DNA from: Paenibacillus sp. YN15
GTDB taxonomy: Bacteria > Bacillota > Bacilli > Paenibacillales > NBRC-103111
DNA: 64,000 bases
Assembly: GCF_003285005.1 (NCBI RefSeq)
Contig: NZ_QMFA01000017.1
Coordinates: forward strand, 1 to 64,000
Direction: 5' to 3'
Part shown: positions 41,906 to 50,399 of the stretch, piece after piece
Numbering within the stretch: the stretch's first letter is position 1
Layout: every line of letters starts with the position of its first letter
The notes under the pieces: model-generated
Told to the model about the DNA's origin: nothing
Databases searched by the model: none
Seen by the model: only the letters and a program-made list of their open reading frames with translations
Made by a program: the position numbers and the translations under genes

Positions 41906-42968
41906 CACATTTGTTTATCCGGAGGGGCCCTTCGCCATGATGCGGCGGGTGTACCGCTTTGTGCTGCCGGAGGTCAAAGGACAGCTTGGCCAGTGGCGGG
42001 AGCAGGCGGAGCGTATGCCGGACCCGGAGCTGCGGAAGCAGGCGCTGGCCAGCATGCGGGACAAGGAGTTCCATTGCATCGGCGGCTCCATCTATGCGGC
42101 GGCGAATGTGAATGCGCGGCATGTGCTGATTCCGCTGGTTGTGGCGCTTCAAACCATCAGCGATTATCTCGACAACCTGTGTGACCGCAGCACCTCCCTG
42201 GACCCCCAGGATTTCCGGATGCTCCACCAAGCCATGCTGGATGCCGTCGACCCTGCCTCGCCCATACATGATTACTATGCTTTCCGCCAGGAAAAGGAAG
42301 ACGGCGGCTACCTGGAGAAGCTGGTCCGCACCTGCCAAAGCTGCATCCTGATGCTGCCCTCCTATTCTCTGGTGGAAGTGCAGGTAAGGGAGCTGGTTTC
42401 TTACTATTGCGATCTCCAGGTGTACAAGCATATCCGCAAGGACCTGAGGGAAGGGGAGCTGCTCCGCTGGTGGGAGCTGCACCGGGAACGGTATCCGGGA
42501 ATCCGCTGGAATGAGTTTGCCGCAGCCACCGGGTCCACCCTGGGGATGTTTATGCTGTTTCTTGCCGCATCCGATCCCAGTCTGGAGCAGGGGGAGGTGG
42601 CGTCCATCCGGGAGGCGTATTTCCCGTATGTATGCGGCTTGCATATTCTGCTGGATTATCTCATCGACCAGGAGGAGGACCGGCAGGGCGGCGACTTGAA
42701 TTTCTGCAATTATTACAGCCAGGGAGAAGCGCTGGAGCGAATTTCCATGGTGGTAGACTCTGCCCGGACGAAGGTAGACAAATTGGCGGCAACCAAATTT
42801 CACCGGCTGGTGATTGAGGGCCTCATTGCCCTGTATTTGTCCGACCCGAAGGTCAAGACCCAGGCGGACGTGGTCAAAATCAAGCGCCGGCTTATGCGGA
42901 ACAGCCCGATGACACGGCTTTTTTTCTGGGTAAACAGCGTTTGGATTAGGTTCTCTTCATTGAATTAA
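41886..42968 (+). CDS. ytpB: YtpB-type tetraprenyl-beta-curcumene synthase (DUF2600)
   Basis: A protein of about 360 residues of the YtpB family, class-IB-like terpene synthases that cyclise a long prenyl diphosphate (heptaprenyl diphosphate in B. subtilis) to C35 terpenes. Family features are visible: MMRRVYRFVLPEV, K-E-F-H-C-I-G-G, the Asp-rich D-Y-L-D-N-L-C-D near residue 100, and L-D-Y-L-I-D-Q-E-E-D near 255. The start is uncertain: a TTG at 41886 keeps the P-E-G-P-F lead-in that fits the family, while an ATG at 41937 has GGAGGGG upstream. It lies between the conserved unknown gene and pfkA. Confidence 0.82.
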   Translation: MSHLTDNTFVYPEGPFAMMRRVYRFVLPEVKGQLGQWREQAERMPDPELRKQALASMRDKEFHCIGGSIYAAANVNARHVLIPLVVALQTISDYLDNLCDRSTSLDPQDFRMLHQAMLDAVDPASPIHDYYAFRQEKEDGGYLEKLVRTCQSCILMLPSYSLVEVQVRELVSYYCDLQVYKHIRKDLREGELLRWWELHRERYPGIRWNEFAAATGSTLGMFMLFLAASDPSLEQGEVASIREAYFPYVCGLHILLDYLIDQEEDRQGGDLNFCNYYSQGEALERISMVVDSARTKVDKLAATKFHRLVIEGLIALYLSDPKVKTQADVVKIKRRLMRNSPMTRLFFWVNSVWIRFSSLN

Positions 42969-42987
42969 TCTAAGGAGGCTAATAACA

Positions 42988-43956
42988 ATGAGTGCAGTCA
43001 AATCAATTGCAGTGCTTACCAGCGGAGGCGACTCCCAAGGAATGAACGCGGCGGTCCGCGCAGTGGTGCGCAGCGCCATCTATTACGGGTTGGATGTTTA
43101 TGCCGTGCAACGGGGCTTTTATGGACTTATTCACGATGATGTGCGCAAGATGGATCTGCGCAGTGTGGGCGACATTATCCAACGGGGCGGCACCATCCTC
43201 CAGACGGCCCGCTGCAAGGAAATGATGACGCTGGAAGGCCAGAAGCTGGCCGCGGACAATCTGCGCAAGCGGGGCATCGACGGGCTGGTGGTCATTGGCG
43301 GCGACGGCTCCTACCAAGGCGCCGACAAGCTGGCTCAGCTGGGCATCAAAACCATGGGTTTGCCCGGCACCATCGACAATGATATTTCCTTCACCGACTA
43401 TACCATCGGCTTCGATACCGCCGTCGGCATTGTAGTGGACGCCATCAACAAGCTGCGGGATACCATGTCCTCCCACGAGCGGGCCTCCATCGTTGAAGTA
43501 ATGGGCCGCCACTGCGGCGACATCGCCCTTCATGCAGGGCTGGCCAGCGGCGCGGAAAGTATTCTGGTTCCGGAAATCCCCTTCAATGTGGAAGAGGTCG
43601 CCGACCGGATGAAGGAGAACTTCGTCAACGGCAAGCGACACTCCATTGTGGTTGTGGCAGAGGGCGTAGGCAGCGGCGAGGATATTGCCAAGTCCATTAC
43701 CTCCCGGGTGAACATCGATGCCCGTCTGACTGTGCTGGGCCATATTCAGCGGGGCGGCACGCCGACCCACAAGGACCGCATTCTTGCCAGCCAACTGGGC
43801 GACTTCGCCGTGCGCCGGCTGATCGAAGGCGATTCCGGCAAGGGCTGCGGCGTCATTAACGGCCAACTGGTGGCTACCGACCTCCACAAGGTAATCACCA
43901 CCAAGAAGCCCTTCAACATGGAGATGTACGAGCTGGCTTCCCGCCTCTCCCAATAA
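42988..43956 (+). CDS. pfkA: 6-phosphofructokinase
   Basis: A 322-residue glycolytic enzyme making fructose 1,6-bisphosphate. The ATP loop reads T-S-G-G-D-S-Q-G-M-N (residues 11-20), where bacterial PfkA usually has G-G-D-A-P-G; S-Q or A-Q is more familiar from eukaryotic enzymes. G-G-D-G-S near residue 104 marks it as ATP- rather than pyrophosphate-dependent. The catalytic P-G-T-I-D-N-D and V-M-G-R-H-C-G-D are intact. TAAGGAGG precedes the ATG. Pyruvate kinase, the usual neighbour, is not next to it, so it may be a second copy. Confidence 0.92.
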   Translation: MSAVKSIAVLTSGGDSQGMNAAVRAVVRSAIYYGLDVYAVQRGFYGLIHDDVRKMDLRSVGDIIQRGGTILQTARCKEMMTLEGQKLAADNLRKRGIDGLVVIGGDGSYQGADKLAQLGIKTMGLPGTIDNDISFTDYTIGFDTAVGIVVDAINKLRDTMSSHERASIVEVMGRHCGDIALHAGLASGAESILVPEIPFNVEEVADRMKENFVNGKRHSIVVVAEGVGSGEDIAKSITSRVNIDARLTVLGHIQRGGTPTHKDRILASQLGDFAVRRLIEGDSGKGCGVINGQLVATDLHKVITTKKPFNMEMYELASRLSQ

Positions 43957-43977
43957 TCGGATATATATCGGCTATCC

Positions 43978-44018
43978 CTGGTTAACCGGCGCAGACGCTC
44001 CGGATGACCGGGGTTTTT
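43978..44018 (+). terminator. Possible terminator after pfkA
   Basis: An imperfect GC-rich hairpin (ACCGG near 43986 with CCGGGGT near 44009) followed by TTTTTG. It lies between convergent genes. Confidence 0.35.
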
Positions 44019-44033
44019 GTTTGCCTCGAAGCC

Positions 44034-44999
44034 TCAATATCCCCGGCTCAAATCCACCTCATTATGAAGGGGGCCATCGGGGTTCTCCGCCAAACGCCGC
44101 AGATTCTCCCGGACAATGTGGGCGGCGCGTTCATTGTAGCGGGGGCTGGCTCCCGCCACATGGGGCGTTATGAGCACGTTGGGCAGCTCCCATAAGGGCG
44201 ATTCCGCAGGAAGCGGCTCTTCCTCGAACACATCCAACGCCGCTCCGGCGATGGTGCCGTTCTGGAGGGCGGCGATCAGCTCCGGCTCCGAAACCACGGT
44301 GCCCCGGGCCAGATTGACCAGGCAGGCGGAGGGCTTCATGGCCTGAAGCTGCTCTTTGCCGATCAATCCCTGGGTGTCGGGGGTGGAGGGCACAATGACC
44401 ACGACATAATCGCTTTCCCCGAGCAAGCTTAATAACCCGTCCTCACCGTGGAAAATCCCGTCAAAATGCGGCTCGGTCCGCCCGCTGGTATTGTAGCCCA
44501 ACGTGCGCATGCCGAAGGCTTGGGCCTTGGCGGCGATGGCCTGGCCAATGCTGCCTGTGCCCAGAATCCCCGCCGTTTGCCCATGGAGCTCTCCCGATGG
44601 CACCCGTCGGCCCCATCTTTTATCCAGCTGATTGGAAAAATGCAGGTCCGCCCGTCTGGCCCATTGCAGCATCTGCAGCATGGCGAACTCGCTCATTTGA
44701 ATCTGATGGACGCCCTTGGCATTGGTCAGGCGGATGCCTCTTCTGCGCAAGTCGGCGAGGGGCAGCTTGTCTGCGCCTGCGGACAGAATTTGCACCCAGC
44801 GGAGCTGGGGCAGCTCCTCCAGCATGGCGGAATCGGGCATTCCGCCGCCGGCGGCAATAAACCCCGCGGCATCCGGGGCGCGGGACGCAACATCCTCGCG
44901 GCTTTGGCAATGAACCAGCTTGATGCCATGGGGCAGGGCCACTTCCAGCTGCGACAGAAGGGACTCGGCATTCTTTGGCGCATAAACGATGATTTTCAT
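44034..44999 (-). CDS. D-2-hydroxyacid dehydrogenase
   Basis: A 321-residue NAD(P)-dependent dehydrogenase. The nucleotide loop is G-I-L-G-T-G-S-I-G. The catalytic residues are present: Arg in V-N-L-A-R-G, Glu in D-V-F-E-E-E-P-L-P and His in L-I-T-P-H-V-A-G. The residue pattern after strand 2 (YNTSGRTEP) suggests NADP preference, as in the glyoxylate/hydroxypyruvate reductase-like group. GGGGGA lies before the ATG. It is a single-gene unit convergent with pfkA; the substrate is not known. Confidence 0.87.
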   Translation of the reverse strand: MKIIVYAPKNAESLLSQLEVALPHGIKLVHCQSREDVASRAPDAAGFIAAGGGMPDSAMLEELPQLRWVQILSAGADKLPLADLRRRGIRLTNAKGVHQIQMSEFAMLQMLQWARRADLHFSNQLDKRWGRRVPSGELHGQTAGILGTGSIGQAIAAKAQAFGMRTLGYNTSGRTEPHFDGIFHGEDGLLSLLGESDYVVVIVPSTPDTQGLIGKEQLQAMKPSACLVNLARGTVVSEPELIAALQNGTIAGAALDVFEEEPLPAESPLWELPNVLITPHVAGASPRYNERAAHIVRENLRRLAENPDGPLHNEVDLSRGY

Positions 45000-45130
45000 A
45001 TCGAATTCCCCCTTTTCTTTTCATCATAACGCGATTTCTGGTAAGATTAAACTCAAGTTTATCCGGCTAAAGTGTTCCGGGCGTGCAAGCGGCTGTCTAA
45101 TTCTTTACCCCGAAAGGTGGAATATATACG

Positions 45131-45340
45131 ATGTTTATGTATAAGCTGGAGATCAAATTAAGCGAAACCAACGCCTGCCTGATTGTTCTGGCGGATTCCG
45201 ACGAGGCGGCCTTCGGTTACGTGGAGGGCCATCTGGTCCGGCATTACATCAAGAAGCCGGAGGTTCTGGAGACGGTAATTGTGGAGAAAAAGCGGGTAGA
45301 AAAGGGAAGCGGGTACGTGGTGGAGACGGGGGAATTCTAG
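45131..45340 (+). CDS. Small conserved protein, DUF3906-like (69 aa)
   Basis: A 69-residue soluble protein with a beta-alpha-beta pattern (MYKLEIKL, then L-I-V-L-A-D-S-D-E-A-A-F, then V-I-V-E-K-K-R-V-E-K-G-S-G-Y-V). It looks like the small DUF3906 family of bacilli; this is from memory and not verified. AAAGGTGG stands upstream of two possible ATG codons, 45131 and 45137. It is a single gene; function unknown. Confidence 0.65.
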   Translation: MFMYKLEIKLSETNACLIVLADSDEAAFGYVEGHLVRHYIKKPEVLETVIVEKKRVEKGSGYVVETGEF

Positions 45341-45493
45341 TTGGCAGGAATTCCTAGCGATGCTTCCCCTGTCATTCCTCCAAGAATCCGCGGAAACCTT
45401 CCAAGTTGTTGTACCTGCTGTTTCTAGCTCTCCGATAGCTATTGGCGCTAGACTAATCTCATGAACCAATCTTTATAGACTGCCAATCTACAG

Positions 45494-45526
45494 AAAAAAC
45501 TGCTGAGATATCTCGGCAGTTTTTTC
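45494..45526. terminator. Bidirectional terminator
   Basis: AAAAAACTGCTGAGAT (45494-45509) and ATCTCGGCAGTTTTTT (45511-45526) pair with one G-T, with A and T flanks. It serves the convergent genes at 45340 and 45537. Confidence 0.85.
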
Positions 45527-45536
45527 GCTGTTTCTC

Positions 45537-46316
45537 TCACTGAATATAGATCATGATGGTATTGGATAAATCCGGCTCAATAACTTGAGAACCCCCGTTA
45601 TTTTCAGTGGCAAAAGCGGTACTATACTCAATTGTTGCAGAGTTCGTTAATGAAATTTGATACTGACCAGGTGAAACCGGGTTTCCTTCATTATCTTTTT
45701 GATCCCAAAACAGTACGGGAGATCTGATCCCCCATACCATATTGCTATGGGTTCCCGGAATCCACTCTCCAGAAGAGTTTTGATTTGGAGAATGAATCGT
45801 TCCAGTCCATACAAGCTCGGGGGAGCTACCTTCTTCTATTTTTTCAACCTTGATTTTCATCGCAACTTCAGAAATAAGGAGCGTATCTTCCTTTGTATTA
45901 TATAGCTCCGCAAAGATTCCTACAGCATTGGATTGGGATGTGGTGCTTTTACTAACCGTGCCTATCTTTAGGGAAAGGGGGGCAGTCGGTAGGTTTCCTT
46001 GGGACATCCATATAGATTTCCATGATGCTGCAGAGGTATAGATGTCAACGAGCGGTAAAGAACCCGGCTCTGAATTTGGGGGACTATATGAAACAGTCGA
46101 TCCCAGATTTTCAGCAAAAGAACGCAAGGGAATGTAAATGCTGCCTTCATAATTCAGTATGTTACTATTCCCCTTCAAAGTATTAGTTTCATTGTCTTGA
46201 TGAATTTGAATGGTACTTGGAAACAAAATTGCTTTGACTTCTGAGCTCGCTGCAATTACGCCGGTAGTAAAAGATAATATCATGCCTGAAATTACGCCGA
46301 TTGCGAATTTTTTCAT
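45537..46316 (-). CDS. Secreted protein with copper-amine-oxidase-N-like domain
   Basis: 259 residues. A signal peptide (KKFAIGVISGMILSFTTGVI, A-A-S) is followed by a short copper amine oxidase N-like strand module (SIYIPLRSFAENLGSTVSYS). The rest contains an intracellular-proteinase-inhibitor-like beta sandwich (LLISEVAMKIKVEKIEEGSS, W-G-I-R-S-P-V-L-F-W-D-Q-K-D, G-N-P-V-S-P-G-Q-Y-Q-I). It is probably a wall-associated protein of unknown role. The ATG at 46316 is used, with GGAGGGAAGG upstream. The gene is AT-rich compared with neighbours, which may point to transfer. Confidence 0.7.
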   Translation of the reverse strand: MKKFAIGVISGMILSFTTGVIAASSEVKAILFPSTIQIHQDNETNTLKGNSNILNYEGSIYIPLRSFAENLGSTVSYSPPNSEPGSLPLVDIYTSAASWKSIWMSQGNLPTAPLSLKIGTVSKSTTSQSNAVGIFAELYNTKEDTLLISEVAMKIKVEKIEEGSSPELVWTGTIHSPNQNSSGEWIPGTHSNMVWGIRSPVLFWDQKDNEGNPVSPGQYQISLTNSATIEYSTAFATENNGGSQVIEPDLSNTIMIYIQ

Positions 46317-46684
46317 AGCTATTCCTTCCCTCCAAAATGATCTATTCAAAAGTGGTATTCTTGCCCAAATAATGGTGACTACTTAGCTGAGTGATCCGAA
46401 TAACGAAAACACTTTTCCTTTAACGTGCCGCTAATCCTTGGATATGCGGTCTGAAGAGGGAAATAGTCATTCATGCTGCGTTTCCCGCCGCACCTTTAGA
46501 CCGATGAAATGTCGGAAAGGCCCTCAAACCGGCTTTGCCGGTTTCGAGGCTTCCATAACACTATCCGGCCAGCGGCAAGGACCAGTGTTATTTCAGGGTA
46601 GTGGAAAAACACTTCCGCTATTCCAGTGGTCTCGGGAGGGTTGCGGCCATGGATCTGTATTGGAGGTTTAGCCTCTTCCGCTAG

Positions 46685-46869
46685 GGAACTCAGCGGCTCT
46701 AACGATGGCAAAAGCGGTAACTTGGAGGTTTTACGGAACTCAGCGGCTCTAACGATGGCAAAAGCGGCGAAAATGGGGCGAAATAAGGCTGCAGCGGGAG
46801 ATAAGGGCTTCTCAGTTCCGCAAAAACGCTAATTTGCTCCAAAAGCCGGTTTAAGAGTCGCTGAGTTCC
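46685..46869. repeat. Nested palindromic intergenic repeat, copy C, with internal duplication
   Basis: The left arm GGAACTCAGCGGCTCTAACG begins twice, at 46685 and 46735: 33 bases (46685-46717 and 46735-46767) are identical, giving a 50-base period. The right arm TTAAGAGTCGCTGAGTTCC is at 46851-46869. The inner right arm (AGGGCTTCTCAGTTCCG at 46804-46820) and the centre GCGAAAATGGGGCGAAATAA agree with copies A and D. Confidence 0.78.
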
Positions 46870-46944
46870 CTAAGCCCGTCCCCTCGAGAGCATCGCGGCC
46901 AACCAACACGGGCCCGACCACACAAAGGAACAGATAAGGGAAGG

Positions 46945-47128
46945 GCTTTGTCCGCTATTTTAAGCGGAAGCAAGCAAAATGAGCGATAGCAGAAGGATAT
47001 TGTCCGCTATCGCCTCCTTCCCCCCCTATAAAACCCCCGCATACTGGAAGATAGCGGAAAGAAAGCTTCCGCTATCTATGCGAACATGGCGGCGCAACCC
47101 AAATAGCGGACAATCTCTGTCCGCTATT
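46945..47128. repeat. Cluster of CCGCTATT hairpins
   Basis: Four palindromes share TCCGCTAT/ATAGCGGA. Perfect 11-base pairs are AGATAGCGGAA (47049-47059) with TTCCGCTATCT (47067-47077) and AATAGCGGACA (47102-47112) with TGTCCGCTATT (47118-47128). GCGATAGC (46983-46990) pairs with GCTATCGC (47006-47013). A further half-hairpin is at 46599-46621. The 950-bp gap from 46317 to 47268 is made of this cluster and repeat copy C; no gene is supported. Confidence 0.75.
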
Positions 47129-47268
47129 CTGAACACGGAGCCTCGCCTCAGCCAGGTGGTTAGCGCAGGTGGGAAATGTATTGCTTACGCCGCGGCGCTC
47201 AAGACAGTTGTGAGGGTGTTATGGGCAATAGCTGAGTAGTTACAAAATAATGACGCTAAAAGTTACCC

Positions 47269-48444
47269 CTAATACGCCACTCCCGCGGTATACGTGTTAA
47301 CTGCATTCCACAGCAGGAACTCCTCCACGCCGTTGTCCTTCAGGGCACGGATCTGCTCCTCCACCTCGTGCTTGCCGTACTTGACATAGCCGGGCGCCCA
47401 GGAGGCGGTGAAATCCTGAATCCAAGGGCGCACAATCGGCTTGAGCGTCTCCAGCGGCTCCAGCTTCTTATTGGTGTCCACAGAAGCGCCGTTAATCGTG
47501 GCGTAAGGGGCGGCGTCAGGCACCTTCTGGCCGAACCAGCCTGTGCTGTAGTGGCTGGGATAGATCATCGGGCTTAGCACATCGGTGTTCTGGGCGATTT
47601 TCACGAAATCCTGGCCGATGCCCTCAGCCGCGGGAACCGACGCCGCGTAGCCGAAGATGTCCACAGAGGTCCGCACGCCCAACGGGGCCAGCTGCTCCCG
47701 GGCATACTTGACGAAGGAAGTGACGGCATCCACCCGGGAACGCTCATCCTTGGTGTATTGCAGCTTATCCGCCCGGGTTTCGAAGCCTTCCGGGAAGCGT
47801 ACATAATCAAACTGGATTTCCTTGAACCCGGCCTTTACCGCTTCCTTGGCCACGGCAATGTTGTAATCCCACACTTCCTTGCTGTAGGGATTGACGAAGC
47901 TGTCCGGGGTGGCTTTGCCATTGTTCCACAAGGTGCCGTCGGGATTCAGGAAGGACAGCTCCGGCTTTTTCTTGGCCAGCACCGTATCCTTGAACACCAC
48001 AATCCGGGCGATGGGGTACACCTTGTGCTCGTTCAGCTTATTCATCAGCGCCGGCATATCGGTTATGATTTTCTTGGTGGTCTCCATGGCTTCCAGCTCG
48101 GGGTTGCCCGTTTTGTAAGTGATGTACCCGAAATCATCCTTCAGATCAATGACCAGCGCGTTCAGCTCAGTTTCGTCCAGCAGCTTCAGCAAGGTCTCCA
48201 GCCGCGCTCCTCCGGCGCTGTGGGCCGTGGCGTAAACGCCCTTCACCACGGGGGCTTCGCCTGCTTGGGGATCTGTTTTGCCGGCGGGAACCAGCGGGTC
48301 GACGGTTTTGGTGCCGTCGGGCTGCACGACGATGGCGGCCGGGGGGAGCTCCGCAATCTGGGCGATCTGGTCCAGCGTCAGCTCCGGATTTCCATCTGTC
48401 ACATTCCCCCACAGCATCAGCATGGCGGCAATCAGCAATTCCAT
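47269..48444 (-). CDS. Putative glycoside hydrolase (DUF4015-type)
   Basis: 391 residues. A hydrophobic N-terminus (ELLIAAMLMLWGNVTDGNPE) may anchor or export it. The remainder is a TIM-barrel of the putative glycoside hydrolase family DUF4015: GVYATAHSAGG, N-A-L-V-I-D-L-K-D-D-F-G-Y-I-T-Y, F-K-E-I-Q-F-D-Y-V-R-F-P-E-G, S-V-D-I-F-G-Y-A-A-S, D-V-L-S-P-M-I-Y-P-S-H-Y, F-L-L-W-N-A. The acidic residues of D-L-K-D-D and Q-F-D-Y-V-R are likely catalytic. AGGGAG lies about 9 bases before the ATG at 48444. No terminator is evident downstream. Confidence 0.82.
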   Translation of the reverse strand: MELLIAAMLMLWGNVTDGNPELTLDQIAQIAELPPAAIVVQPDGTKTVDPLVPAGKTDPQAGEAPVVKGVYATAHSAGGARLETLLKLLDETELNALVIDLKDDFGYITYKTGNPELEAMETTKKIITDMPALMNKLNEHKVYPIARIVVFKDTVLAKKKPELSFLNPDGTLWNNGKATPDSFVNPYSKEVWDYNIAVAKEAVKAGFKEIQFDYVRFPEGFETRADKLQYTKDERSRVDAVTSFVKYAREQLAPLGVRTSVDIFGYAASVPAAEGIGQDFVKIAQNTDVLSPMIYPSHYSTGWFGQKVPDAAPYATINGASVDTNKKLEPLETLKPIVRPWIQDFTASWAPGYVKYGKHEVEEQIRALKDNGVEEFLLWNAVNTYTAGVAY

Positions 48445-48561
48445 TTTAAATCTCTCCCTGTCTCTTTTCTGTGCACTCTGTTTATTATAAGCCAAGAGGG
48501 AAAAAGGCGTACAGGGCAAAAGGACGGAATTTGTGGAAATCTGCCGATTAATGGGACAAAT

Positions 48562-48593
48562 AAAAAACGCCTATTGGAGATAGGCGTTTTTTT
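48562..48593. terminator. Bidirectional terminator
   Basis: AAAAAACGCCTAT (48562-48574) pairs with ATAGGCGTTTTTT (48580-48592). It overlaps the last codons of the small gene on the minus strand. Confidence 0.8.
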
Positions 48594-48759
48594 GATGCTG
48601 GGATATGCTGAACTGAATAATTTCAATGGCGTCCTCTTCCAAAAGCGCGTCGAATCCGTTCATCAGCACGATGTCGGAATCCAGCTCACCCGGTTTGAGA
48701 AAGGAATGAAGCTCGGGCGTTAATTTCATTACGATCCTGGATAATTTGACGGTCTCCAC
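48571..48759 (-). CDS. Hypothetical protein (62 aa)
   Basis: A small acidic protein (KLTPELHSFLKPGELDSDIV, L-L-E-E-D-A-I-E-I-I-Q-F). A GTG start at 48759 has GGGAGG 9 bases upstream; an ATG at 48768 sits next to that site. Its stop codon lies inside the terminator stem that follows, an arrangement that couples the end of translation to termination. I do not recognise the family. Confidence 0.5.
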   Translation of the reverse strand: METVKLSRIVMKLTPELHSFLKPGELDSDIVLMNGFDALLEEDAIEIIQFSISQHQKNAYLQ

Positions 48760-48933
48760 GTGAATCATCCTCCCTTATCGTTGTGATTGCGACAGGAATA
48801 GAAGCTGCACGATCATTCTCGTAACACCAGAACAGATATGAAATTATACAACCCATTATACCACACCGGGCAAGATTGTACATCCGTTTCCATAAAAATG
48901 CAGGGACGCGTGTGCATATGGGGAAAGGCTTGA

Positions 48934-49776
48934 TTAATCCTTGCTCCGCCGGAATTGGCCCAGAACGCCAACCGTTTCCACAATATTGACGAATGCCTGG
49001 GGGTCCGTTTCCCGGATCAGCTTGCGCAGCTCCCCCAGCTCATAACGGGTGGTAACGGTCATCAGCATATCGCTTTCGTGATGGGAATAAGCGCCTTCCA
49101 CCTTAAGCAGCGTCACGCCGCGGGGATGCCGGAGCATCTTTTCCAGAAGGGCATCCTTGTTTTTGGTGATGATGAACAGGGTAACCTTCACGTGGCGGAT
49201 ATGGATGGTGTCCACTATTTTGCCGGAAATATAAATACACAGCATGGAACGCAGGGCGGAGGTCCATTCCCCTTGCACATAGGCCAGAGCGATAATGACA
49301 AAGCCGTTCAAGGCAAACAGCAGCATGCCCAGCGGAAAATCGCTCTTCATGGTAATGATGGAGCCGATGATGTCGAAGCCTCCTGTAGACCCGCCGATCC
49401 GCAGGCAAATCCCCGTGCCCGCCGCCACCACAACCCCGCCGAAAATAGCGGCGATAATCGGGTCCTGGGTCACCGAATGCTCCGGAACCAGCTGCATAAA
49501 CCAGAAGGTGCACACCACGCTGATGACGCTTAGGGTAATGAACCGTTTCCCCAACACCATCATGCCCCAAAGAATAACCGGCAGATTAAACAGCAGGTAC
49601 AACAGGCTGATGTTCCATGAGGTCACGTAACCGATAATCATGGCAATGCCCGAAATTCCGCCGCTTAAGAGCCCGTGGGGAATCAGAAACAAATTGAAGC
49701 CGGCCGCCACCAAAGCGGCTCCGGCCACGGAAACCAGCACATCCGAAATATTTTTGATCCAAAAACTTCTTGTCAA
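48934..49776 (-). CDS. YitT family membrane protein
   Basis: 280 residues. Five or six membrane helices of the YitT type (ALVAAGFNLFLIPHGLLSGG, I-S-G-I-A-M-I-I-G-Y, G-S-T-G-G-F-D-I-I) are followed by a cytoplasmic ferredoxin-like DUF2179 domain (VKVTLFIITKNKDALLEKML, H-P-R-G-V-T-L-L-K-V-E-G-A-Y-S). The function of the family is unknown. The TTG start at 49776 has GAGGGGG about 9 bases upstream. It is a single gene on the minus strand. Confidence 0.87.
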   Translation of the reverse strand: MTRSFWIKNISDVLVSVAGAALVAAGFNLFLIPHGLLSGGISGIAMIIGYVTSWNISLLYLLFNLPVILWGMMVLGKRFITLSVISVVCTFWFMQLVPEHSVTQDPIIAAIFGGVVVAAGTGICLRIGGSTGGFDIIGSIITMKSDFPLGMLLFALNGFVIIALAYVQGEWTSALRSMLCIYISGKIVDTIHIRHVKVTLFIITKNKDALLEKMLRHPRGVTLLKVEGAYSHHESDMLMTVTTRYELGELRKLIRETDPQAFVNIVETVGVLGQFRRSKD

Positions 49777-49845
49777 GTGCGAATGCCCCCTCAAATCTCC
49801 ATCTTGCTACTGCCAGTATAGTGGATGAAGGAGGGATTCGCAAAA

Positions 49846-50382
49846 TTACCGGCTGCTCATGAATTTCACCTGTGCGGCGGAGGTTTGTTCCCCGCGCATG
49901 GCCACAAACTTGCTGTCCTGCCATTGCAGGAAAAAGTATTCGTCGGGCCTGCTGATGCCGTAATACCGCCAGAACATCAGGTCATCGCCGCTGCGGAAGT
50001 CCGTATTGCCTTCAACCCGGGTCAGATCGGTGCGCTGGTGGTCCAGCTGAAACTCGGAATCACCGTCAATATCCAGGCGGTTGGGCACATCATGGGGATC
50101 GCTCAGCGAACCCTCCAGGAAATCGCACAGAAAACATTCGTAGCTTCGTCCCTTTTCCACCAGCAGGCAGGAAATGTTGCGCCCGTTCTGGAGATAATAA
50201 GCGAAGCGGTGGGGGGCAAATCCGCGGTCAAAATAGATAACCTTGCCGGTGATCACGTACTGCTCCAGGTCGACATTGACAATATCCCCAACCTGGGAAT
50301 CCTCGTAGGGGTTGCGGCTTGGCGCGGCGGGAAGCTCTTTGTTGCTGCGCATGATAGAACCGATCCGTTTGAATATGGACAT
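49846..50382 (-). CDS. DUF4178-like protein
   Basis: A 178-residue soluble protein. The pattern VGDIVNVDLEQYVITGKVIY, H-R-F-A-Y-Y-L-Q-N-G and L-L-V-E-K-G resembles DUF4178 proteins, often encoded near YitT, PspA-type or potassium-channel genes in bacilli. No enzyme motif is seen. GAGGAG lies 11 bases before the ATG. The YitT gene follows 69 bp downstream on the same strand, so the two may be cotranscribed. Confidence 0.65.
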   Translation of the reverse strand: MSIFKRIGSIMRSNKELPAAPSRNPYEDSQVGDIVNVDLEQYVITGKVIYFDRGFAPHRFAYYLQNGRNISCLLVEKGRSYECFLCDFLEGSLSDPHDVPNRLDIDGDSEFQLDHQRTDLTRVEGNTDFRSGDDLMFWRYYGISRPDEYFFLQWQDSKFVAMRGEQTSAAQVKFMSSR

Positions 50383-50399
50383 GGAAGGTCGCGCTCCTC

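Noticed and set aside
41063-41908. N-terminal extension of the MATE-like gene
   Set aside because: The extension is antisense to the 41288 gene. A good ribosome binding site and the first membrane helix place the start at 41062.
41886-42968. YtpB-type protein as the missing ComQ prenyltransferase
   Set aside because: ComQ belongs to the trans-prenyl-transferase family, while this protein has DUF2600-type motifs of terpene cyclases and is 5 kb away next to pfkA.
46685-47128. CRISPR-like array
   Set aside because: The repeats are palindromes of differing length without regular spacers, and there are no cas genes in the window.
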